The translations under genes and the position numbers were made by a program. Of a stretch of 6,341 nucleotides of DNA, positions 1 through 5,571 are shown one piece after another. Under the pieces are notes generated by a model. It saw nothing but the letters and a program-made list of their open reading frames with translations. It was not told where the DNA came from and did no database searches. This stretch comes from Bacteroidota bacterium. GTDB taxonomy: Bacteria > Bacteroidota > Ignavibacteria > Ignavibacteriales > Ignavibacteriaceae. How positions within the stretch are numbered: the first letter of the stretch is position 1; each line of letters starts with the position of its first letter. Location of the stretch: NCBI GenBank assembly GCA_021790055.1, contig JAJYIL010000189.1:1-6341 (forward strand). The letters run 5' to 3'.

Positions 1-1
1 G

Positions 2-133
2 CTGATGCTGCAGATTATAAAGATAAACAATCAGAACAAGATGCTTGTAGACCAGGCGAGGAATTTTATAAAGGAAACGGTTTCAGCGTTTATTAACAAT
101 AACCAAAAGCCGATTCTAGATAGGAAAATATAA
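2..133 (+). CDS. flgN: FlgN-like flagellar export chaperone, C-terminal part (5' end outside window)
   Basis: Only the last 43 codons are present, in the frame starting at base 2 and ending with TAA at 131-133. The visible residues are helical and Asn/Gln/Lys rich, with a run around KINNQNKMLVDQARNFIKE. This resembles the C-terminal helix of FlgN, the cytoplasmic chaperone that carries FlgK and FlgL to the flagellar type III export gate. Position supports the call strongly: flgN (yvyG in Bacillus) normally lies just before flgK. The stop overlaps the flgK start in a TAATG junction, so the two are probably translationally coupled. The similarity alone is too short to be decisive, so the name rests on context plus helix character. 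No other function is suggested by the fragment. Confidence 0.7.
   Translation: MMLQIIKINNQNKMLVDQARNFIKETVSAFINNNQKPILDRKI
122..125 (+). promoter_or_regulatory. Ribosome binding site of flgK
   Basis: AGGA lies 7 bases before the flgK ATG at 133, inside the last codons of the upstream chaperone gene. It supports the ATG at 133 as the true start and is one of the few clear Shine-Dalgarno sites in the window. Confidence 0.65.
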
Positions 134-1494
134 TGAGCTTATCAAGGACATTTGAAATTGCGCAAAGCGGTCTTTCGACCTACCAGGAAGCGCTCGATGT
201 CGCTTCGCATAATATTGCAAATGCCTCGAATCCCGATTATTCGAGGCAGCGAACAGTAATTTCCGCCGCTCCTTCAACGCCAAGTGCCAATTTTATCTGG
301 GGCAACGGCGCTCAAATTCAGGATATTCAAAGAGTGCGGGACACGCTGACCGATCAGCAGATAAGAGATAATAACCAAAAGTATTCCGACAACAACCAGC
401 GTAATATTATGCTTGGAAATATTCAGACGTTCTTTTCGGAGCCTTCGGACAACAGTCTTTCAAACACTATATCCGCCTTTTATAATTCATGGCAGCAGCT
501 TTCGGTAACGCCGAATTCCACATCGCTCAGAAATAATGTTATCCAGGCTGCGCAGAGCTTAAGCAACCAGGTTCAAAATATAAATTCAGGATTCGATTCG
601 ATTAAATCAACGCTCGTAAATAATATTAACAGCGATCTCACCACGCTTAACAGAGATTTAAAGCAAATACAAACTCTGAACGTACAAATTTATGCCGCTC
701 AAAATGCCGGGCAGCAACCGAATGACATGATGGATCAAAGGGATAAGTTGATTGACGAGATAAGTAACCTTGCCAACGTCAACGTAACTTATGATTCCGG
801 GGGCGCTGCAGTAATTACCGTCGGCGGAATTTTAGCGGTTGATAGGACAACTGCAATGCAGTTTTCGGCTAATTCCGTGAACGGTAAAATTGTCTTGCAG
901 AATTCTAACGGCACTAGCCTGACTAATCTTACCGGCGGTGAGCTGAATGCATTTACTGATATCTACAACAATAAAATTCCCGCCTACCAGTCTTCATTTG
1001 ACAAGGTTATTAACCAGATAATGAACGGCGTCAATTCGTTGACCTCTACCGGTTACACCAATACGAATCCACCTCAATCCGGCATAGATTTTTTCGATAG
1101 TTATTCTAACGGTGTCTTATCAATTAACCAGCAGGTACTAAACAACCCGGATATGATTGCGGCATCGAGCGATGGAACTTCCGGGAACGGCAATATTGCA
1201 AGTGCGGTTGGAACTTTGATAAACCAGAAGGATTCAAGCGGGAATACGGTTGTAGATAATTATACAACACTTATTTCCCAGATAGGCAGCGAGACTCAGT
1301 ATGCTTCCAATTCGGCGCAGTCATACCAGCTTTTATTGAACCAGCTTCAGACACAAAAAGCCTCGTATTCCGGAGTTTCAGTAGACGAAGAAATGTCAAA
1401 CGTTCTTCAGTACCAGAAGGCTTATGAAGCATCGGCAAAAATGATGACGATTGCAAACCAGATGCTTGAGGATTTGATTAATATTATACAGTAA
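133..1494 (+). CDS. flgK: Flagellar hook-associated protein 1 (FlgK)
   Basis: This 453-residue protein forms the first layer of the hook-filament junction outside the cell after export through the flagellar type III apparatus. The N-terminus has the flagellar rod/hook signature: amphipathic helix, then HNIANASNPDYSRQR at about residues 26-40 (the ANxxNxxxxxYSRQ pattern shared by axial proteins). The C-terminus, residues 413-453, begins with SGVSVDEEM and ends in a coiled-coil-forming helix, the classical FlgK ending. The middle is Asn/Gln/Ser/Thr rich and has no visible Cys, normal for exported axial subunits. It is shorter than the E. coli protein (547 residues), so the surface domains are probably reduced while the conserved core is intact. 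The start is fixed by a good ribosome binding site and by overlap with the chaperone gene. flgL follows after 4 bases. Confidence 0.96.
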   Translation: MSLSRTFEIAQSGLSTYQEALDVASHNIANASNPDYSRQRTVISAAPSTPSANFIWGNGAQIQDIQRVRDTLTDQQIRDNNQKYSDNNQRNIMLGNIQTFFSEPSDNSLSNTISAFYNSWQQLSVTPNSTSLRNNVIQAAQSLSNQVQNINSGFDSIKSTLVNNINSDLTTLNRDLKQIQTLNVQIYAAQNAGQQPNDMMDQRDKLIDEISNLANVNVTYDSGGAAVITVGGILAVDRTTAMQFSANSVNGKIVLQNSNGTSLTNLTGGELNAFTDIYNNKIPAYQSSFDKVINQIMNGVNSLTSTGYTNTNPPQSGIDFFDSYSNGVLSINQQVLNNPDMIAASSDGTSGNGNIASAVGTLINQKDSSGNTVVDNYTTLISQIGSETQYASNSAQSYQLLLNQLQTQKASYSGVSVDEEMSNVLQYQKAYEASAKMMTIANQMLEDLINIIQ

Positions 1495-1498
1495 AGTT

Positions 1499-2755
1499 AT
1501 GAGAATATCGGATATAATTCTCTCGAGTGATTATGTTAATAATCTGAATACCGCAAAAAGCAAGGTAAATAGCCTGCAGAATGAAATTGCCACCGGCAAG
1601 AAGATTATGCAGCCCTCTGATGATCCGGGTGGCACTTCTAATATCATCCAGTGGAATTTCCAGCTTAATCAGATGAATACTTATTCTTCGAATATCGACG
1701 GCGGCAGTTCGTTTATTCAGGATACAACCAGCGCTATGCAGAACGTTCAATCGCAGGTTACCGACATATTGACCACTTTGAACAGTGCAAATAACATCGA
1801 CAACATGACTAATCTCAGCAACATTGGGGACCAGGTAAATCAGTATTTGCAAACGCTTATTAGTCTTGCCAATACCGAATCCGACGGCAAATATGTTTTC
1901 GGGGGAACAGATTTTTCAGCGCCTCCTTATGCAATGAACTCAAGCAATACGGCAGTCCAGGTACAGGTAGGCGATGTATCCGGCATTCAAAAGATTACAA
2001 CTTCACAGAATACCCAGCAGCAAATAAATTTATCCGGGACTGATGTATTCGGTACAATCGTTCAACAGTTAGGAAATATAGATTCGGGTACGGCGTTAAA
2101 TGCCACGGTAAGCAGCCAGACAAATATCTACGATGCGCAGGGAAATCAATATACTTTCAAGGTAAATTATAAAAAGACCGCTGCCGATACTTACAGCATG
2201 ACTTACGATATTTTGGACAGCGGCAACACTTCGGTCTTTTCAAGCCCGCCTGCCGCACAGGCAATGGTATTCAATTCATCTACCGGTGTGCTTCAAACCG
2301 TAAATGGTCAACCGCCGGAACCGATTCACATTAAAGTAGCGAGTAAAAATATAGACTTCTCGTTCGACCCTACTACGTTAAGTGAAAAAAGCGGCGCTAC
2401 ATCCCTAAACTATTCGGCAAACCAGAAGACCGATATTTTTAACACTCTAATTGCGGTAGTCAATCAATTAAAGGCAGGTAAAACCCCGGATGCTTCGCTG
2501 GTACAAAGCGTAAGCAGCTTTAACGACCGCTTGAACAATAATATTTCCAAAGCAGGTAACATTGCCAACCAGCTTACCAACACAAAGAATTTATTAAGCA
2601 GCCAGCAGACACAGTTAAATACTATGATTTCAAACGAACAGGGCGTAGATGTTGCCCAATCAATTATGGATCTTCAAAACCAGGAGACTCTTTTACAGAT
2701 GATCTATAAAATGGCGGGGATGGTTTCAACTCAATCATTGTTGAATTATTTATGA
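1499..2755 (+). CDS. flgL: Flagellar hook-associated protein 3 (FlgL) with a hook FlaE-like insertion
   Basis: FlgL forms the second junction layer, joining FlgK to the flagellin filament. The flagellin-type N-terminal domain is clear: MRIS start, GKKIMQPSDDPGG at residues 33-45, and KYVFGG at 131-136. The C-terminal helix (about 383-418), ending in STQSLLNYL, is typical. At 418 residues it is about 100 longer than the E. coli protein (317). The excess lies between the usual GTDVFG motif (180-185) and DIFNTL (312-317). Residues about 205-297 of this insert look like the FlaE domain of hook protein FlgE (IYDAQGNQYTF, then a Lys-Thr turn, then VFNSSTGVLQ). No strong ribosome binding site is seen before the ATG; the gene starts 4 bases after flgK and is probably coupled to it. 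Its stop overlaps the next ATG. Confidence 0.95.
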   Translation: MRISDIILSSDYVNNLNTAKSKVNSLQNEIATGKKIMQPSDDPGGTSNIIQWNFQLNQMNTYSSNIDGGSSFIQDTTSAMQNVQSQVTDILTTLNSANNIDNMTNLSNIGDQVNQYLQTLISLANTESDGKYVFGGTDFSAPPYAMNSSNTAVQVQVGDVSGIQKITTSQNTQQQINLSGTDVFGTIVQQLGNIDSGTALNATVSSQTNIYDAQGNQYTFKVNYKKTAADTYSMTYDILDSGNTSVFSSPPAAQAMVFNSSTGVLQTVNGQPPEPIHIKVASKNIDFSFDPTTLSEKSGATSLNYSANQKTDIFNTLIAVVNQLKAGKTPDASLVQSVSSFNDRLNNNISKAGNIANQLTNTKNLLSSQQTQLNTMISNEQGVDVAQSIMDLQNQETLLQMIYKMAGMVSTQSLLNYL

Positions 2756-3531
2756 GCAGGAAAATATCGACAATTGGCGGGCTGCTGCTAGGAGTCTTTT
2801 CAATTTTCGGCGCCTTTTTTATGGAAGGCGGCGCTTTCGAAAGGCTTTTCCTGGTGCCCCCTTTAATCGTCGTATTCGGAGGCACCTTTGCGGCTATTAT
2901 TATCGGCTTCGGCTTCGACAGGTTTAAAAATATTTTCAGGTTGATTATGCTGGCTTACTTTCCTAGAAAATATAATCTTAAATCACTTATAAATAATCTC
3001 GTGGATTTTTCGATAATATCAAGAAAAGAAGGACTGTTATCGATCGAGAAGAAGGTTGATAACCTTGAGTATCTTTTCCCGAAGAAGCTTTTAAGATACG
3101 TAATAGACGGCACCGACGCAGATTCTGTCCAAAATCTTGCCGCACTGGAAATTAAGGCAATGCAGGAAAGGCATTACTCAAATATTTTTATTTTCAGCAA
3201 GATGGGCGGCTATGCGCCGACGATGGGAATAATCGGCACGGTTATGGGCTTAATAATGACGCTTGCAAACGCGGGCGGCGATCCGAATTCATTAATTAAA
3301 AATATAGCTTCGGCTTTTATTGCAACTTTGTGGGGCGTGTTCAGCGCCAATATTTTATGGCTACCAATAGGCGACAAACTAAAGAAGTGCCACTTAGAAG
3401 AAAAGCACATGATGGAGATTTCTTTGGAGGGTATTTTAGCTCTGCAGAGCGGCGAGATTCCCTCGATAGTGAAAGCAAGGCTGATAAGCCTGCTTCCGCA
3501 AAGAGAACAATTAAAGTTGATGACCTCTTAG
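2752..3531 (+). CDS. motA: Flagellar motor stator subunit MotA (Bacillus/PomA-type)
   Basis: This 259-residue inner-membrane protein should form, with MotB, the ion-driven stator that turns the rotor. Four hydrophobic segments are visible at about residues 6-26, 33-54, 147-173 and 184-206. The cytoplasmic loop carries ISRKEGLLSIEKK (90-101), whose charged Arg91 and Glu99 correspond to the residues that contact FliG in E. coli MotA. GGYAPTMGIIGTVMGLI (152-168) holds the conserved Pro156 of the third membrane helix, and WLPIGDKLK (203-211) holds Pro205 of the fourth. The length and the ending after a GEIPSIV stretch match the shorter Bacillus/Vibrio PomA family rather than E. coli MotA. The ATG overlaps the flgL stop as ATGA, with no obvious Shine-Dalgarno, indicating coupled translation. 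The partner motB follows and overlaps its 3' end. Confidence 0.93.
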   Translation: MSRKISTIGGLLLGVFSIFGAFFMEGGAFERLFLVPPLIVVFGGTFAAIIIGFGFDRFKNIFRLIMLAYFPRKYNLKSLINNLVDFSIISRKEGLLSIEKKVDNLEYLFPKKLLRYVIDGTDADSVQNLAALEIKAMQERHYSNIFIFSKMGGYAPTMGIIGTVMGLIMTLANAGGDPNSLIKNIASAFIATLWGVFSANILWLPIGDKLKKCHLEEKHMMEISLEGILALQSGEIPSIVKARLISLLPQREQLKLMTS

Positions 3532-4202
3532 ATGCCGAGGAAAATCCTTTTATAGAGACAGGAGAAAAAGACCGTTACCTGATTACATATGCGGACTTGA
3601 TTACACTGCTGCTCGGCTTGTTCATTATTTTATACGCCATCTCGAAAATTGACGTTAACAAGTACCAGAAAATGATAAGTGCAATGGGAGACGTTTTCGG
3701 GAATAAAGGAAAAGTCGTAGACATTAAAACCACCGGTTCATCGCCGTTGCCGGACCCGGAAGGGTATTTGAAAACCGAACTGAACAGGCTGATTGAAAAA
3801 TATCATTACAACAATTCAATTAGGCTTGAAGAGAACAAGCGGGGCGTTACTATCCATATTCTTGATGATGTTTTGTTTTCATCCGGAAACGCGGACTTAA
3901 CCGCCAGCTCGAAGATTGTTCTTCACAGGCTGGCTACACTGTTAAAGGAACTGCCTAATGATATTAGAGTTGAAGGGCATACGGACGACGTTCCGATAAA
4001 CACGTCAAGCTTTCCGTCAAACTGGCATTTATCGGTCGCAAGAGCGTTGAATACTGCATACGATCTAATTAAGACGGAAGGGCTTAATCCGGAAAAAGTT
4101 TCGATTGTAGGATACTCGGAATATAAGCCGATTGCCTCAAACGATACTCCGGAAGGCAGAGCGTTAAACAGAAGAGTTGATTTAGTAATAATTAAAAAGT
4201 AA
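3357..4202 (+). CDS. motB: Flagellar motor stator subunit MotB (OmpA-like); start uncertain
   Basis: MotB anchors the stator to peptidoglycan and carries ions through its single membrane helix. Numbering from the ATG at 3357 (281 residues), the membrane helix is about 74-95, with YADLITLLL holding the ion-binding Asp80 (codon 3594-3596). A plug-like amphipathic stretch follows at about 97-114. The periplasmic OmpA-type domain has IRVEGHTDDVPI (203-214), NWHLSVARA (222-230) and GRALNRRVDLVI (267-278). The 5' end is a problem: in-frame starts exist only at GTG 3330, ATG 3357 and GTG 3387, all far inside motA and without good ribosome binding sites. MotB proteins usually have only 20-30 residues before the helix, which would put the start near 3510, where the frame offers only ATT. 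The next in-frame TTG (3597) would cut into the helix. Product is certain; start is not. The ion used (H+ or Na+) cannot be told. Confidence 0.9.
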   Translation: MATNRRQTKEVPLRRKAHDGDFFGGYFSSAERRDSLDSESKADKPASAKRTIKVDDLLDAEENPFIETGEKDRYLITYADLITLLLGLFIILYAISKIDVNKYQKMISAMGDVFGNKGKVVDIKTTGSSPLPDPEGYLKTELNRLIEKYHYNNSIRLEENKRGVTIHILDDVLFSSGNADLTASSKIVLHRLATLLKELPNDIRVEGHTDDVPINTSSFPSNWHLSVARALNTAYDLIKTEGLNPEKVSIVGYSEYKPIASNDTPEGRALNRRVDLVIIKK

Positions 4203-4207
4203 GAGCT

Positions 4208-4600
4208 ATGAAAATAAATATGCGTCAGTTTGGCGAAATAGAGTTTGATCCGAATATAATTATTAAGTTCGACTCCGGGATATTCGGCTTCGAAAATTTG
4301 AGGGATTACCTTCTTATTAAGGTTGATGACGAGCTTTTTTACTGGCTGTGTTCGATTGAAGATCTGGAAATAGCCTTTCCCTTGGTCGGCTTAAGACTGA
4401 TCGACGATACCTTTCCGCAGGAAGAAAGCAGCGAAGCATTCGGAATTGTAACAATGAATTCCGACATCCGCAAGATTACAGTCAACATGAAAGCTCCGGT
4501 TTATATAAACCAAACTGTTAAGAGCGGCTACCAGAAAATACTCGATGCGGATAAGTACCTGATAAGATATAACTTGTTCGTAGATCAGAAAGAAGGATGA
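4208..4600 (+). CDS. fliW: Flagellar assembly factor FliW
   Basis: FliW is a small cytoplasmic protein that binds CsrA and relieves its repression of flagellin translation; it is itself sequestered by free flagellin. The 130 residues match the family length and pattern: a beta-rich start, IKFDSGIFGFENLRDY (19-34), where GxxGFE is the family signature, a Trp-Leu-Cys-Ser strand (residues 46-49) followed by ED and AFPLV, and near the end VNMKAPVYINQ followed by a GYQKIL strand. The next gene is csrA, the usual partner, three bases downstream. The ATG lies 5 bases after the motB stop with only a weak AAGAG upstream, so translation is probably coupled. The last codons form the left arm of an inverted repeat around the csrA start. 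Confidence 0.94.
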   Translation: MKINMRQFGEIEFDPNIIIKFDSGIFGFENLRDYLLIKVDDELFYWLCSIEDLEIAFPLVGLRLIDDTFPQEESSEAFGIVTMNSDIRKITVNMKAPVYINQTVKSGYQKILDADKYLIRYNLFVDQKEG

Positions 4601-4613
4601 ACCATGCTGATCT
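4582..4613 (+). promoter_or_regulatory. Predicted hairpin enclosing the csrA ribosome binding site and start codon
   Basis: AGATCAG (4582-4588) pairs perfectly with CTGATCT (4607-4613), giving a 7-bp stem with an 18-base loop (4589-4606). The loop holds AAGGA (4593-4597), both the Shine-Dalgarno site 6 bases before the ATG at 4604 and a match to the ANGGA core bound by CsrA. The ATG itself is at the edge of the loop. CsrA is known to bind GGA motifs presented in hairpin loops, so this is a plausible site of csrA autoregulation. The stem was found by eye and its stability was not computed. Confidence 0.4.
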
Positions 4614-4858
4614 TAACAAGAAAATTAGACGAAGAAATTAATATTGGCTCGCGCATTTCAATCAAAATTCTTTCAATTTCCGAAGGACAGGTTAAGCTGG
4701 GAATAATCGCTCCGCCGGAAGTTGAGATATTTAGAAGTGAAATTTATGAGAAGGTAAAGCAAGTAACTATCGAAGCCTCAAAGCTTAGCGTACAAAAGCC
4801 TGCCGAAGCTTCAAAGCTAAACGCACGTCAAATCAGGAAATTTTCAAATGAGCAATGA
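4604..4858 (+). CDS. csrA: Carbon storage/translational regulator CsrA with C-terminal extension
   Basis: CsrA is a dimeric RNA-binding protein that blocks ribosome binding on target mRNAs; in FliW-containing bacteria the main target is flagellin mRNA. The family core is intact: MLILTRK at 1-7 with Leu4 and Arg6, IGSRISIKIL (14-23), GQVKLGIIAP (28-37), and EIFRSEIYEKV (41-51) with the RNA-contacting Arg44 at the same number as in E. coli. At 84 residues it is longer than the 61-residue enterobacterial protein. The C-terminal helix extension is the part FliW binds in Bacillus/Geobacillus, so its presence beside fliW makes sense. The tail contains EASKL twice (57-61 and 68-72). The start has the best Shine-Dalgarno site of the window. 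The stop lies 11 bases inside the next gene. Confidence 0.96.
   Translation: MLILTRKLDEEINIGSRISIKILSISEGQVKLGIIAPPEVEIFRSEIYEKVKQVTIEASKLSVQKPAEASKLNARQIRKFSNEQ
4771..4818 (+). repeat. Short in-frame direct repeat in the csrA tail
   Basis: CGAAGCCTCAAAGCT (4771-4785) recurs with one mismatch at 4804-4818, 33 bases (11 codons) further on. Both copies encode EASKL in the C-terminal extension of CsrA. It may be a small internal duplication or chance similarity in an Ala/Ser/Lys-rich tail. Confidence 0.5.
4835..4838 (+). promoter_or_regulatory. Ribosome binding site of the REC-HPt gene
   Basis: AGGA within the last csrA codons lies 9 bases before the ATG at 4848. It supports that start even though it overlaps csrA by 11 bases. 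Confidence 0.5.
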
Positions 4859-5570
4859 AAATAAAATAAAGATACTCGTTGTAGACGATTCGGATATTAT
4901 TAGGTATTCGCTGAAGAACTTTTTCAGCGATTATAATTTTGAGGTAATTACATGTACCGACGGTCTTGAAGGCATACAGAAGGTTCAGGAGCATAAGCCT
5001 TCAATTATATTCCTCGATTTAATGATGCCGAACCTGGATGGAGTTAGGATGCTACAGGTAATTAAGATGATAGAGGAGGTTAAGAAAATACCGGTAATTG
5101 TAATTAGCGGAAACACAAACCGGACCAACGTTTTAGCCTCAATTGAAGCCGGCGCCGACAGGGTAATGTCGAAGCCGCTTCAAAAAGAAATTATTATAAA
5201 GAATGTAACCGAGCTTCTTGGTCCTGGCTTCTTACAAAAGGCAAAAAAAGCCAAGACGTTTTCAAGCTCGGAGACGGAGGAAATTAAGAGAAAGCTTGTC
5301 GGGTTGTTCTTAAAAAGCTACCAGGTAAAGAAAGAAACAATCATAGAGGCGCTTGAGCATAACGATAAAGATTCGTTAAGATTTATAGTTCATGAATTCA
5401 AAGGCGCCGGGGGCTCTATAGGTTATCCTCAATTAACGGTTATCAGTGGAATAATTGAAGACCAGCTTGGAGGTACAAGTATAAACTGGGAACAAATTAA
5501 AAATATGTGCAGCCAGGTTTTTAAAATTATAAATGAAATAAAGGATTCGATTCCTGAAATAGAAAAATAA
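4848..5570 (+). CDS. Response regulator with receiver and HPt domains
   Basis: This 240-residue soluble protein joins two phosphorelay modules. Residues about 6-125 are a complete receiver: acidic pair Asp13-Asp14 in ILVVDDSD, phosphoacceptor Asp57 in FLDLMMPNLDG, the switch Ser87 in VIVISG, and Lys109 in MSKP. After a Lys/Ser linker, residues about 143-235 are helical and contain VHEFKGAGGSIGYPQL (181-196), the histidine phosphotransfer motif, with His182 as the likely phosphorylated residue. No DNA-binding, GGDEF or kinase domain is present. The protein should therefore accept phosphate and possibly pass it on rather than regulate transcription directly. The cognate kinase is not in the window. 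Its place between csrA and a motA gene suggests a role in motility or chemotaxis signalling, but that is inference. motA begins one base after its stop. Confidence 0.92.
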   Translation: MSNENKIKILVVDDSDIIRYSLKNFFSDYNFEVITCTDGLEGIQKVQEHKPSIIFLDLMMPNLDGVRMLQVIKMIEEVKKIPVIVISGNTNRTNVLASIEAGADRVMSKPLQKEIIIKNVTELLGPGFLQKAKKAKTFSSSETEEIKRKLVGLFLKSYQVKKETIIEALEHNDKDSLRFIVHEFKGAGGSIGYPQLTVISGIIEDQLGGTSINWEQIKNMCSQVFKIINEIKDSIPEIEK

Positions 5571-5571
5571 T

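Noticed and set aside
1..96. Open frame from base 1 to the TAA at 94-96 as an upstream gene end
   Set aside because: The frame starting at base 2 gives a helical FlgN-like tail and an overlapping TAATG junction with flgK, which is the better explanation.
1271..1852. Reverse-strand open frames opposite the flgK and flgL genes (61 and 122 residues)
   Set aside because: They lie fully or mainly inside strongly supported genes on the other strand, have no recognisable domain and no ribosome binding site; they are shadows.
2664..3410. Reverse-strand open frames opposite flgL/motA (73 and 66 residues)
   Set aside because: They are complementary to conserved FlgL and MotA coding sequence and show low-complexity Pro/Ser/Lys content typical of antisense frames.
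3505..3531. Programmed -1 frameshift producing a MotA-MotB fusion
   Set aside because: The -1 shift would reach the motB frame, but no canonical X-XXY-YYZ slippery heptamer is visible near the motA stop (the closest, ATTAAAG, does not allow good re-pairing), and MotA and MotB are separate proteins with 5:2 stoichiometry.
3532..3555. ATG just after the motA stop as the motB start
   Set aside because: It is in the motA frame, not the motB frame, and runs into a TAG after seven codons.
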